Of a stretch of DNA of 64,000 bases, positions 33,693 to 42,452 are shown piece after piece. Position 1 is the stretch's first letter. Each line of letters starts with the position of its first letter. The stretch lies in NCBI GenBank assembly GCA_963714145.1, contig OY970235.1:8990001-9054000 (forward strand), in the 5' to 3' direction. This DNA comes from JBBWZH01 sp035544115. GTDB lineage: Bacteria > Actinomycetota > Actinomycetes > Mycobacteriales > CADCTP01. A program made the position numbers and the translations under genes. The notes beneath the pieces were generated by a model, which saw only the letters and a program-made list of their open reading frames with translations, ran no database searches and was not told the origin of the DNA.

Positions 33693-35077
33693 CGGTGCCA
33701 GCCCGGCCGCCGCTGGCCGAACTGCCCCCGCGGGTCGGCGTCGGGCTCCCGACCGACTACGAACTCCTCGACCTGGACGACCCCCGCTACCGCTGGGCGC
33801 ACCAGTTCGGCGTGCAGGTCGCCGGTGTGTTCCGGCGCGGTGCCGGTACCCCGGCCGACCCGATCTCGTTCGTCGAACTCACCGTCGCCGTCGTCCAGGA
33901 CTGGTCCACAGTGGACTCCTCCACTGTGGACCCGCCACCGTCCGGTGTGGAGCCAGGCCGGACTCTCCCACCCCCCGGCGCGCCGCCGTCCGGCTCGCTC
34001 GGCTGGACCGGCCCGTCCGGCCAGTCCGGGTGGTCCGGCCTGCCGGACCGGCCCGGGCCCGCCGGTTCGGTTGGGCGGGGCGGGGCGGATGTGTCGGCCG
34101 GTTCGTTCGGTTGGACTGAGCCGTCCGGCCAGGTGGGGCCGGTGGGCCGGCCCGGGCGGGTGGGCTCGGTCGGGTCGGGGGTGGCGGGTGCCCCGGCCGG
34201 CTCGTTCGGGTGGACCGGGTCGTCCGCGCCGGTCGGCCCGGTGGGCTCGGGCGGGTCGGGTGCGCCGGTCGGGGTTGTGGGCCGGACCGGGCCGGCCGGC
34301 TCGATCGGCTCGGCCGGATCCGCCGCGGTGTCCGGGCTGCCGGCGCCGGACGGCGGGGATTGGCTCCGGCCGCCGGCGTACCTGCTGGTCAACGGGTTAC
34401 CGGCGGCGGAACTGGTGCTGGAGCGGCGGCTGCGCCCGCCGGGCACGTCCGCCGAGATCCGCAGCTGGACGGTCGAGGTGCTGGTGCCGTTGGCCGGCAC
34501 CGGGCACATCGTGGTGATCTCCGGCGCGACCACCGACCCGCAGCGGCAGGACGAGACCGAGTGGACCACGCTCGCTGTCGCCGGCACGCTCACCTACCGT
34601 CCCGGCGGGCTGCCGACTCCGGCACCGGCCGTCGAGCAGCCGATCCCCGAGCTCCGCTTCGCCAACCCGAACCAGATCATCGCCGCCGCCACGGCCGAGA
34701 ACGCCGCCGTGGCCGAGGATGCCGGACCGACCACCGGCCCGCCGGCGACCGGTGCACCAGCTCAGCCGGCCACCGAACACCCGACCGCCATCGCGTCGGG
34801 CCCGCCCGCCGGGCCGTCGCCCGCCGGGCCAGCGCCCGGCCCGCCGTCGCTCGCCGGGCCGTCGCCCGGCCCGGCGTCGCCCGGCCCGCCGTCGGCCGGC
34901 CCGCCGTTGGCCGGCCCGGCGTCGGGCGGCCCGCCGCGGGGGACGATCGGTCAGGCTGCGGTCGACCAGCTCGCCGGCTTGGTGGTCGGGCATCCGTCCG
35001 CGCCCCGGGCCGGGACATCACGGACCGGCACATCGCCGGCCGGAACGACGGCGGCGGGGGTGGCGGGCCCGGCGTAG
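33689..35077 (+). CDS. Repeat-rich protein of unknown function
   Basis: 462 residues, ATG overlapping the previous stop (ATGA). Residues 1-75 form a small domain (VGVGLPTDYELLDLDDPRYRWAHQFGVQVAGVF...ISFVELTVAVVQDW). A Gly/Ser/Pro region follows with three imperfect copies of about 34 residues marked by GSLGWT or GSFGWT. Then comes a beta-rich domain (about 235-320, YLLVNGLPAAELVLERRL, IRSWTVEVLVPLAGTGHIVVISGATTDP, WTTLAVAGTLTY). The tail is Pro/Gly/Ala/Ser-rich. The last 127 bp overlap the 3' end of the sigma-factor gene on the other strand. Not recognised; probably cotranscribed with the two secretion-substrate genes. Confidence 0.65.
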   Translation: MTVPARPPLAELPPRVGVGLPTDYELLDLDDPRYRWAHQFGVQVAGVFRRGAGTPADPISFVELTVAVVQDWSTVDSSTVDPPPSGVEPGRTLPPPGAPPSGSLGWTGPSGQSGWSGLPDRPGPAGSVGRGGADVSAGSFGWTEPSGQVGPVGRPGRVGSVGSGVAGAPAGSFGWTGSSAPVGPVGSGGSGAPVGVVGRTGPAGSIGSAGSAAVSGLPAPDGGDWLRPPAYLLVNGLPAAELVLERRLRPPGTSAEIRSWTVEVLVPLAGTGHIVVISGATTDPQRQDETEWTTLAVAGTLTYRPGGLPTPAPAVEQPIPELRFANPNQIIAAATAENAAVAEDAGPTTGPPATGAPAQPATEHPTAIASGPPAGPSPAGPAPGPPSLAGPSPGPASPGPPSAGPPLAGPASGGPPRGTIGQAAVDQLAGLVVGHPSAPRAGTSRTGTSPAGTTAAGVAGPA

Positions 35078-35595
35078 CCGGTTGGAGTGTGGTCGCGTCC
35101 GGTCCGGGTCGGGACGGAGCCGGCCAGCATGAGCCGGAGCCGGGCCAGCGCGCGCAGCCGGGTGGTCCGGACCGTGACGCCGGTGATGCCCAGGGCCGCC
35201 GCGATCTCGCTGTCGGCCCGGTCGTCCAGCAGGCTCAGGGTGATCACCCGGCGCTGCCGGTCGGTCAACCCGGCCAGTGCGCGCTGCAGCACCATCCGGT
35301 CCAGGCACTCCTCGACGGCGCCGGTGACCGGCCGGTCCGGCACGGTGGCGACCAGTACGTCCCGGCCATGGCGGCGCCAGCGGGTGGCGCACTCGTTCAG
35401 CACGGCCCGGCGCAGGTAGGCGGCCGGCGCGGCCACGTCGACCGGCGCCCGGCCGGCCCGCAGCACCCGCACCGCCACCTCGTGCACCACGTCCTCGGCG
35501 TCGGCCCGGCTGGGCAGCCGCACCCGTGCGGTGCGCACCAGCTCCGCCCGATGCGTGGCGAGGACCTCGGCCCAGGCCGCCGGTGCGTCGATCAT
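34951..35595 (-). CDS. ECF-like sigma-70 family RNA polymerase sigma factor
   Basis: 214 residues. The ATG at 35595 has GGGAGGA 5 bases upstream. Region 2 is RAELVRTARVRLPSRADAEDVVHEVAVRVLRAG and region 4 is LTDRQRRVITLSLLDDRADSEIAAALGITGVTVRTTRLRALARLRLML. The C-terminal 55 residues are low-complexity. It is divergent from the PP2C-kinase-FHA operon and its 3' end overlaps the 33689-35077 gene antisense. No anti-sigma gene is adjacent, so control may come from the phosphorylation module; that is inference. Confidence 0.85.
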   Translation of the reverse strand: MIDAPAAWAEVLATHRAELVRTARVRLPSRADAEDVVHEVAVRVLRAGRAPVDVAAPAAYLRRAVLNECATRWRRHGRDVLVATVPDRPVTGAVEECLDRMVLQRALAGLTDRQRRVITLSLLDDRADSEIAAALGITGVTVRTTRLRALARLRLMLAGSVPTRTGRDHTPTGYAGPATPAAVVPAGDVPVRDVPARGADGCPTTKPASWSTAA

Positions 35596-35663
35596 CGGTT
35601 TCCTCCCGGTCAACGGTTACGTGCTGGTGCCGGGAAGCCTGCGCGGCGGGGGCGGCCGGCCCA

Positions 35664-35705
35664 AGGGGGGAATCCCCCCTCCCATCCGGATCTCCCCCGG
35701 GGGAG
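35664..35705. promoter_or_regulatory. Two G/C-run palindromes in the sigma/PP2C divergent region
   Basis: AGGGGGG-AAT-CCCCCCT (35664-35680) and the perfect palindrome CTCCCCC/GGGGGAG (35692-35705). The right half of the second (GGGGGAG) is the likely ribosome binding site of the PP2C gene, so the structure could hide it. Confidence 0.45.
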
Positions 35706-35715
35706 CGTGTGCACC

Positions 35716-37002
35716 ATGCGCAGCGCAGACCCGCCGCTCGCCGGAGCGGCCACCGCGGCGAGCCGGTGCGGCCCGGCCCACGGCCAGAACGAGGACCGCT
35801 GGGTTCTGCTCGGCGCCGACGACCTGCTGCTGCTGGCGGTCGCCGACGGGATGGGCGGTACCGCTGGCGGCGGCATCGCCGCCGGCCTCGCCCTGCAGCC
35901 CCTGCTCGAACTCGCCGCCCCGGACCCCGGCCCGGCCGCCGGAAACGCCGCCGGAGCCGCCGGCCGGACCGGCCCGGCCGCCGGCCAGTCCGGCCCGACC
36001 AGCCCGTCCGGCCCCGCCGCCGGAAACACCGGCCCGGCCGCCCCGGCCGCCGGAAACACCGGCTCGTCCGGCCTGGCCGCCCCAGACGCCGCCGGCACCG
36101 CCGGCCGGACCGGCCCGGCCGGCGGCCCGATCGGCCAGGCCGGCGGAGCCACTCGCGTGGAGTGCGACGAACCGGCTGATCCGGACAGCACACTGGAGCC
36201 GCCGCCCGCGGACCCGATCAGCAGTGCGGACGCCCCGGGTCCGGAGACGCCAGCGGCTGCCGACCCGGTCGGCGGCCCCGGACCCGACCTGGTGGATCCG
36301 GCGGCGGAGTCCCCGCCCGCCCTCGGTGGCGCCTGCATGGCAGTGCAGGCGGCGATGCTGCGGGCGCACGAGCGGGTCCGGGCCGCGGCCGCGCCGGCGC
36401 TGCCGAGTGCGCTGCGGCCGGGCAGCACGCTCACCGTCGCGCTGGTGCTGGGCGACCGGCTCACCGTCGGCCATGTCGGCGACTCCGGCTGCTGGCTGCT
36501 GCGCCGGGGCACCCTGATCCGGCTGACCGAGGTGCACACGCACGCCGCGGTGCTGGTCGCGGCCGGTGCGGTGGACCGGGACTCGCCGGCCGCCCGCAGG
36601 CTGGACAACCTGCTCACCCGGCACCTCGGCATGCCGGGCGAGCTCCGGCCACAGCTCGTCACCGCCCGGTTGCGCAGCGGTGACCGGCTGCTGCTGGCCA
36701 GCGACGGGCTGTACCGGACGTTGCCGATGCCGGAGCTGGCCGCGCTGGTGGCCCGTCCGGACACCACCGCCGACCAGCTGGTGGACGCGGCGGTCGCTGC
36801 CGGTGCCCGGGATGACGTCACCGCGCTGCTGGCCACCGTGGGCGAGCCGGTGTCCGGTTACGCTGCTCCGGTCGGGACCGTGGCCGGTGGGCCCGCCGAG
36901 CCGGCGCCGGCCGGCGTGGCCGGGCGGGCCGACCTCGCCGCGCCGGATGAGCGGCCGGCCGCGTCCCGGCCCGAGGTGCCGCGGGCTGCGGCAGGAAGGT
37001 GA
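35716..37002 (+). CDS. PP2C-family Ser/Thr protein phosphatase
   Basis: 428 residues. PP2C motifs are visible in order: GPAHGQNEDRWVLL, LAVADGMGGTAGG, then GDRLTVGHVGDSGCWLLRRGTL, RLLLASDGLYRTL and GARDDVTALLATV. The metal-binding aspartates are present. Between motif 2 and the helix before GDSG sits a low-complexity insert of about 130 residues (GPAAGN-type and Pro/Glu-rich), and a 55-residue low-complexity tail follows. It would reverse phosphorylation by the kinase encoded next, whose GTG overlaps its stop codon. Confidence 0.92.
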   Translation: MRSADPPLAGAATAASRCGPAHGQNEDRWVLLGADDLLLLAVADGMGGTAGGGIAAGLALQPLLELAAPDPGPAAGNAAGAAGRTGPAAGQSGPTSPSGPAAGNTGPAAPAAGNTGSSGLAAPDAAGTAGRTGPAGGPIGQAGGATRVECDEPADPDSTLEPPPADPISSADAPGPETPAAADPVGGPGPDLVDPAAESPPALGGACMAVQAAMLRAHERVRAAAAPALPSALRPGSTLTVALVLGDRLTVGHVGDSGCWLLRRGTLIRLTEVHTHAAVLVAAGAVDRDSPAARRLDNLLTRHLGMPGELRPQLVTARLRSGDRLLLASDGLYRTLPMPELAALVARPDTTADQLVDAAVAAGARDDVTALLATVGEPVSGYAAPVGTVAGGPAEPAPAGVAGRADLAAPDERPAASRPEVPRAAAGR

Positions 37003-39032
37003 CTGCTGCGTTGTTCGGGACCGCCACGGCTGGCCGGAACGTCCCGCTGCGGCCGGGCCAGCTGGTCGACGACGGCGACGGCGCCGACTGGCAGGTCGTC
37101 GCGCACATCGCCGACGGCGGGTTCTCCTCGGTGTACGAGGTGCGCCCGGCCAACGGCGCCGCACAGCGCGCGTACGGGCCGCGGCACCGGGCGCTGAAGT
37201 GCCTGTGGGGCACCCCGGCGGAGCTGACCGCGATCGGCGGCGAGGCGGCCAAGATGGCCGCGGTCGAGGGGCACGAGAACGTGCTCGGGCTGGTCAGCTC
37301 GTTCCGGTTCGACGGCGCCGACCGGCCGCAGGCCCACTACGTGGGTCTCGTCCTGGAGTTGGCGGACGAGGACCTGCGCCGGTTCGCGGCCCGGGCGGTG
37401 CCGTCCGAGCGGGCCTGGGCGGCCGTGTTCGAGCAGGTCGCCGCGGGTCTGGACCACATCCACTCGCGCCGGGTGGTGCACGGCGACATCAAGCCGACGA
37501 ACGTGCTGCGGATCGGCGGCCGGTTCGCGATCGCCGACTTCGGCGTGGCCGCACCGCTGGAGACCACCCGCTCGGCCGGCATCGGGCTGGCCCGCACGAT
37601 CGCGTTCTGGCCGCCCGAGTCGGCCAGCCAGGGCATCCTCTGCGCGGACGGGGTGCGCCGCCCGCCGGTGGACGGCTGGCGGGCCACCCAGCTCGGCGAC
37701 GTCTGGGCGCTGGCGGTGAGCATGCACCGGGTGCTCACCGGCCGGCACATCACCCCGGGTACCACCCCGGAGCAGCAGTACGAGCTGGTCTGCCTGGGGA
37801 AGTACAGCATCGACGACCGGATCGGCCCGGGCTGGCGGCAGCTGTTCGCCGACTGCCTGGCGCACGACCCGGACGACCGGCTGGTCTCGTCCGCCGGTGC
37901 GCTCCGGCTCCGGCTGGCCGAGCTGGCCCTGGCCGACGACTACCTCGGCGTTCCCTGGGCCGATGGCCGTCCCCGCGTCGTCGCCGTCCTCGACCTCGGC
38001 CAGCGCACCCCGCCGACCGACCCGCCGCCGGCCGACCCCGTCCCGGCCGATCCGGACCGCCCGGCGGCGTCGGTGCCGACGCCGGAACCGGAGCCGACGC
38101 TGGACCTGCCGGTGCCCCGACTCGAGCCGGCGGTACCGCACCCGCCGGACGGCCCGACCACCGCCCTGGTGCCCACCGAGGGGCCGGCGCGGGAGGCGTT
38201 GCTGCTGTACCTGACCCAGGACGGGGGGCGGGTGCACGGCACGGTGATGCCGGCGGACGGCCTGCTGCTGGCCGCGGCGCGGCACCTGGCCGAGGTGGCC
38301 GTGCCGTCGCTGGCGCAGCAGGTCCGCGACAGCCAGCGGGCCGTGCTGCGGCTGGTGGACGAGCAGCAGCGGCTGCGCGAGCGGGCCGGCCCGCCGCCGG
38401 CCCGCCCGGTGGAGGACGCGGCCAGCACGCTGATCGTCGGCGCGGCCGAGATCGAGCGGACCCGGGAGCTGACCGTCGCGGTCGCCGACGTGACCCGGCA
38501 GCGCGACCGGCTGGCCCGCGACCGGGACCGGCTCACCCGGCACCGGGACGACCTGGCCGAGGAGCGGGACCGGCTGCGGCAGCAGTACACCGACCTGGCC
38601 CGCCGGATGGACCGGCTGGAGCGCGACCAGCGGCACGACCGGGACCAGCGCCGCCGCGGCCGCGACTTCGACGAGTCGCCGACCACGGAGCTGCCGTGGA
38701 CGGTCGCACCGGTCCGGCCGGCCCAGCGGGCGCCACTGCGCGGCGGCACCCTGAGCCGGCCGCCCCGCCCCGCCGCGGACCGCCCCGCCGCGGACCGACC
38801 GGCCATGGACCGACCGGCCATGGACCGGGCCGCGGACCAGCCCGTCTTCGAGCCGGCGGACTTCGTGCCGGCCAAGCGGCGCCGCCGTGGCCGCCGGCGC
38901 ACCCTGCTGATCATCCTGGTGCTGTGCCTGGCCGGCGGTCTCTGGGTCGCCAAGCAGAGCCAGGACCCGTTCAGTGGCGTCAGCCAGCTGATCGACCGGA
39001 TCGGCCGGGCCGTGACCTCGGTGACGGGGTAG
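36999..39032 (+). CDS. Ser/Thr protein kinase with coiled coil and C-terminal TM
   Basis: 677 residues, starting as GTGA over the phosphatase stop. Kinase domain about 20-310: glycine loop IADGGFSSVYEV, the ATP lysine in RHRALKCLWG, catalytic loop RVVHGDIKPTNVLRI (HGD instead of HRD), DFG in IADFGVAAP, and PPES at the usual APE position. HGD and PPES are non-standard but Asp and DFG are intact, so activity is likely. A Pro-rich linker leads to a long charged coiled coil (about 480-555, RQRDRLARDRDRLTRHRDDL...), short tandem ADRPAADRPAMDRP repeats, and one transmembrane helix near residue 640 (TLLIILVLCLAGGLWV). No extracellular sensor domain of note. Confidence 0.92.
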   Translation: MTAALFGTATAGRNVPLRPGQLVDDGDGADWQVVAHIADGGFSSVYEVRPANGAAQRAYGPRHRALKCLWGTPAELTAIGGEAAKMAAVEGHENVLGLVSSFRFDGADRPQAHYVGLVLELADEDLRRFAARAVPSERAWAAVFEQVAAGLDHIHSRRVVHGDIKPTNVLRIGGRFAIADFGVAAPLETTRSAGIGLARTIAFWPPESASQGILCADGVRRPPVDGWRATQLGDVWALAVSMHRVLTGRHITPGTTPEQQYELVCLGKYSIDDRIGPGWRQLFADCLAHDPDDRLVSSAGALRLRLAELALADDYLGVPWADGRPRVVAVLDLGQRTPPTDPPPADPVPADPDRPAASVPTPEPEPTLDLPVPRLEPAVPHPPDGPTTALVPTEGPAREALLLYLTQDGGRVHGTVMPADGLLLAAARHLAEVAVPSLAQQVRDSQRAVLRLVDEQQRLRERAGPPPARPVEDAASTLIVGAAEIERTRELTVAVADVTRQRDRLARDRDRLTRHRDDLAEERDRLRQQYTDLARRMDRLERDQRHDRDQRRRGRDFDESPTTELPWTVAPVRPAQRAPLRGGTLSRPPRPAADRPAADRPAMDRPAMDRAADQPVFEPADFVPAKRRRRGRRRTLLIILVLCLAGGLWVAKQSQDPFSGVSQLIDRIGRAVTSVTG

Positions 39033-39037
39033 TCCGG

Positions 39038-39868
39038 GTGACCGACCCCGCCGATCCGCCCGCTACCGCCGACCCGCCGGATACCGCCCAGCCGGCGGCG
39101 TGGGTGCGGCCGCCCGGCCGGCGGCCGGCGGTACCGCTGGCCGCCGACGACTCGGTCACGTTCGGCCGGGCCGCGGACCGTCCGGGCCCGGGCAACGCCG
39201 ACGTCGAGGTCAGCGACAGCCGGCGGGTCAGCCGGCGCGCCGGCGTGCTGGCGGTGACCCCGTTCGGGCTCCTGCTCACCAACACCGGATCGAACCCGCT
39301 GATGCTGGACGAGGCCGGGCTGCCCGGCCGGACGCTGCGGCCCGGCCAGGTGCACCTGCTGGGCGTCGGCTCGGCCCGGATCGGGTTCGCCGGCACCGAC
39401 GACGACCTGGTCGTGGACGTCCTGGTCGGCAACCGGCCGGAGGCGGCGGCGAGCCGGGACGAGTCCACCGAGGCGACCCGGCCGGCCTGGTCGCTGGTCG
39501 AGGGCACCGCCTACTTCGCCTGCCTGGTCGCGCTCTGCGAGCCGACCCTGCGGCATCCGGACAGCCCGTGGATCCCGACCAGCCAGCAGGTCGCCGACCG
39601 GCTGCTGGAGACCGGGCTGCTGCCGGAGAAGCGGTCCGGCGACTGGGTGGACCGCCGGCTGGACGACGTCCGGGTGAAGTTGCCGATCGGCGAGCGGCCC
39701 TGGTCGGCGGAGCGGGCCCGGCGGGCCAGCCCGGCCGAACAGGAGCAGGCGCTGGCCCGGGCCCGATCGGGTGCTCCCCGGCGGACCGGTCGCAAGGAGC
39801 AACTGGTCGACTTCGTCATCGACAACGGGATCGTCACGGTAGCGACCGTCCGCCGGCTGCTCGGTTGA
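39038..39868 (+). CDS. FHA-like protein with C-terminal helical/wHTH region
   Basis: 276 residues, GTG 5 bp after the kinase stop. Residues about 25-130 match an FHA-like beta sandwich: VPLAADDSVTFGRAADRPGPGNADVEVSDSRRVSRRAGVLAVTPFGLLLTNTGSNPLMLDE. FHA domains bind phosphothreonine, fitting a kinase partner. The C-terminal half is helical with a winged-helix-like ending (WIPTSQQVADRLLETGLLPEKRSGDWVDRRLDDVRVKLPIG and KEQLVDFVIDNGIVTVATVRRLLG). It closes the PP2C-kinase-FHA operon; cysS follows with its own promoter. Confidence 0.8.
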   Translation: MTDPADPPATADPPDTAQPAAWVRPPGRRPAVPLAADDSVTFGRAADRPGPGNADVEVSDSRRVSRRAGVLAVTPFGLLLTNTGSNPLMLDEAGLPGRTLRPGQVHLLGVGSARIGFAGTDDDLVVDVLVGNRPEAAASRDESTEATRPAWSLVEGTAYFACLVALCEPTLRHPDSPWIPTSQQVADRLLETGLLPEKRSGDWVDRRLDDVRVKLPIGERPWSAERARRASPAEQEQALARARSGAPRRTGRKEQLVDFVIDNGIVTVATVRRLLG

Positions 39869-39875
39869 CGGTCCC

Positions 39876-39881
39876 TACACT
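39876..39881 (+). promoter_or_regulatory. Leaderless -10 element for cysS
   Basis: TACACT ends exactly 6 bases before the GTG start of cysS, with no ribosome binding site between. Confidence 0.6.
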
Positions 39882-39887
39882 TGACCG

Positions 39888-41279
39888 GTGACCCTGCGGT
39901 TGTACGACACATCCACCCGATCGGTGCGGGAGTTCGTCCCGCTGGTGCCGGGCGAGGTCACGATCTACCTCTGTGGCGCGACCGTGCAGGCGCCGCCGCA
40001 CATCGGCCACATCCGCTCCGGCGTCGGCTTCGACGTGCTGCGCCGCTGGCTGGCGGTCAAGGGGCAGCGGGTCGTCTACTGCCGGAACGTCACCGACATC
40101 GACGACAAGATCCTGCGCCGGTCCGCCGACGAGGGTGTGCCGTGGTGGGAGATCGCGGCCCGCAACGAGCGCGCGTTCACCGCCGCCTACGACGCGCTGG
40201 GCTGCCTGCCGCCGACGGTCGAGCCGCGGGCCACCGGGCACGTCCCCGAGATGATCACGCTGATGCGCCGGTTGATCGACCAGGAGCACGCCTACCCCAG
40301 CGGCGGCGACGTCTACTTCGACGTGCGTTCGCTGGCCAGCTACGGCGCGCTGTCCGGGCAGCGGCCGGGCGACATGCAGCCGGCCGACGACGCCGACCCG
40401 GGCTGCGTCAAGCGCAGCCCGCTGGACTTCGCGCTCTGGAAGGGGGCCAAGCCGGGCGAGCCGCAGTGGGAGACGCCGTGGGGCCCGGGCCGTCCCGGCT
40501 GGCACCTGGAGTGCTGCGCGATGGCGACCAAGTACCTGGGCCCGGCGTTCGACATCCACGGCGGCGGGCTGGACCTGGTCTTCCCGCACCACGAGAACGA
40601 GGTGGCCCAGTCGCAGGCGGCCGGTGACGGCTTCGCCCGGTACTGGCTGCACAACGGGCTGGTCACGATGGCCGGCGAGAAGATGAGCAAGTCGCTGGGC
40701 AACTCGCTGCTGATCCCGGTGGTGCTGCGCCAGTGCCGGGCGGTCGAGCTGCGCTACTACCTGGCCACGCCGCACTACCGCTCGCCGATCGAGTATTCCG
40801 ACGATGCGCTGGCCGAGGCGGTGGCGGCGTACCGGCGGATCGAGAGCTTCGTGACCCGGGCCGGTGAGCTGGTCGGCGAGCTGCCGCCCGGCTCGCTGCC
40901 GCCGGCGTTCTGCGCCGCGATGGACGACGACCTGGGCGTGCCGCAGGCGATCGCGGTGGTGCACACCGCGGTCCGGGACGGGAACGCCGCGCTGGCCGCC
41001 GGCGACAAGGCGGTGGCGGCCGACCGGTACGCCGAGGTGCGGGCGATGCTCGGCGTGCTCGGCCTGGACCCGCTCGCCGACCCGTGGCGGGCCGAGCGCC
41101 GCGGCGACCTGGTCCCGGTGGTAGACGCGCTGGTCTCGGTCGCCCTGGAGCAGCGCGCCGCCGCCCGCGCCCGCAAGGATTACGGAGCCGCCGACGGCAT
41201 CCGGGCCCAGTTGGCCGGCGCCGGCGTCCAGGTCGAGGACACGCCGACCGGCCCGCGCTGGACGCTGGCCGACGCCTGA
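39888..41279 (+). CDS. cysS: Cysteinyl-tRNA synthetase
   Basis: 463 residues. Class I motifs HIGH (APPHIGHIRSGVGFDVLRRWL) and KMSKSLGN are both present, with the zinc ligand region starting at YLCGATVQ and the WHLECCAM segment. It charges tRNA-Cys. The N-terminus (TLRLYDTSTRSVREFVPLVPG) is that of CysS and not of the related MshC ligase. The cysS-rlmB order is the conserved actinobacterial one. Confidence 0.97.
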   Translation: MTLRLYDTSTRSVREFVPLVPGEVTIYLCGATVQAPPHIGHIRSGVGFDVLRRWLAVKGQRVVYCRNVTDIDDKILRRSADEGVPWWEIAARNERAFTAAYDALGCLPPTVEPRATGHVPEMITLMRRLIDQEHAYPSGGDVYFDVRSLASYGALSGQRPGDMQPADDADPGCVKRSPLDFALWKGAKPGEPQWETPWGPGRPGWHLECCAMATKYLGPAFDIHGGGLDLVFPHHENEVAQSQAAGDGFARYWLHNGLVTMAGEKMSKSLGNSLLIPVVLRQCRAVELRYYLATPHYRSPIEYSDDALAEAVAAYRRIESFVTRAGELVGELPPGSLPPAFCAAMDDDLGVPQAIAVVHTAVRDGNAALAAGDKAVAADRYAEVRAMLGVLGLDPLADPWRAERRGDLVPVVDALVSVALEQRAAARARKDYGAADGIRAQLAGAGVQVEDTPTGPRWTLADA

Positions 41280-41331
41280 CCAACCCACCGGGCGACCTCG
41301 CCTGACCCCAATCCCCAGGACGGACCTACAG

Positions 41332-42303
41332 ATGGCTGGCAATTCACAGCGGCGCGGCGCGCGCCGCGCGGCGGGCAGCAAGAAGGGCCCGCAGGTCGGC
41401 TCCGGTGGGGTGCGCCGCCGCGCCCTGGAAGGCAAGGGCCCCACCCCGCCGGCCGAGATGCGCCCCGGGCACCCGGCCCAGCGCCGGGCCGCCGCGGCGG
41501 CCCGCAAGGCCGGCCGGGCGGCCGGCCCGCCGGCGCGGCGCAGCCGGGAGCGGTCCGGCGAGGCGCCGGAACTGCTGCTGGGCCGCAACCCGGTGGTGGA
41601 GGCGCTGCGCGCCGGCGTCCCCGGGACCGCGCTCTACGTCGCGCTCGGCATCGAGGTGGACGACCGGGTCGCCGAGGCCCTGCGCCGGGCCGGCGACCGG
41701 GGCGTACCGATCCTGGAGATGGGCCGGGCCGAGCTGGACCGGATGGCCAGCGGCGCCGTCCACCAGGGCCTCGGCCTGCAGGTGCCACCGTTCGAATACG
41801 CCTACCCGGACGATCTGCTGGCCCGCGCGCTGGAGTCGACCCGGCCGCCGCTGATCGTCGCCCTGGACGGGGTGACCGACCCGCGCAACCTGGGCGCGGT
41901 GGTCCGCTCGGCCGCCGCGTTCGGTGCCGACGGGGTGCTGCTGCCCGAGCGCCGGTCGGCGTCGATGACCGCGACCGCCTGGCGGGCCAGCGCCGGCACC
42001 GCGGCCAAACTCCCGGTCGCCCGGGTCACCAACCTGACCCGCACGCTGCGCGACTACCAGCAGGCCGGCCTGTTCGTGATCGGCCTGGACGCGGACGGCG
42101 AGGTCACCCTGGACGACCTGGAGACCGCCGTGGACCCGCTGGTGATCGTGGTCGGCTCGGAGGGCCGCGGGCTGTCCCGCCTGGTCGGCGAGACCTGCGA
42201 CCTGACCGTGTCGATCCCGATGATCGGCGCGGCCGAGTCCCTCAATGCCAGCGTGGCCGCCGCCGTCACCCTGGCCGAGGTGGCCCGCCGCCGCCGCGGC
42301 TGA
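41332..42303 (+). CDS. rlmB: 23S rRNA (guanosine-2251-2'-O) methyltransferase
   Basis: 323 residues. A basic, disordered N-terminus of about 80 residues (MAGNSQRRGARRAAGSKKGPQ...) precedes the substrate-binding domain (ELLLGRNPVVEALRAG) and the SpoU knot domain with its three motifs: DGVTDPRNLGAVVRSAAAFGADGV, VVGSEGRGLSRLV and IPMIGAAESLNASVAAAV. It methylates a P-loop guanosine of 23S rRNA. Ends before a strong bidirectional hairpin. Confidence 0.95.
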   Translation: MAGNSQRRGARRAAGSKKGPQVGSGGVRRRALEGKGPTPPAEMRPGHPAQRRAAAAARKAGRAAGPPARRSRERSGEAPELLLGRNPVVEALRAGVPGTALYVALGIEVDDRVAEALRRAGDRGVPILEMGRAELDRMASGAVHQGLGLQVPPFEYAYPDDLLARALESTRPPLIVALDGVTDPRNLGAVVRSAAAFGADGVLLPERRSASMTATAWRASAGTAAKLPVARVTNLTRTLRDYQQAGLFVIGLDADGEVTLDDLETAVDPLVIVVGSEGRGLSRLVGETCDLTVSIPMIGAAESLNASVAAAVTLAEVARRRRG

Positions 42304-42452
42304 CCGCCCCGGCCGCCCCCGTCCGTCCGTCTGCCCCGGCCGTCCGGCCGCCCCGGGCCGTCAGTCCGCCGGGTCGTCCGCCCGGCTGGCGACCCGGTCG
42401 CCGAACTGCCCGGCCAGCGCTGACCGCCGCGGGCCGACCCGGAAGAAAACAC

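Noticed and set aside
31960..35077. Polymorphic toxin with immunity gene
   Set aside because: No nuclease, ADP-ribosyltransferase or other toxin domain and no small immunity-like gene follows; the next gene is a long repeat protein.
39888..41279. MshC mycothiol ligase instead of CysS
   Set aside because: Full-length CysS with normal KMSKS and C-terminal helical domains, located next to rlmB.
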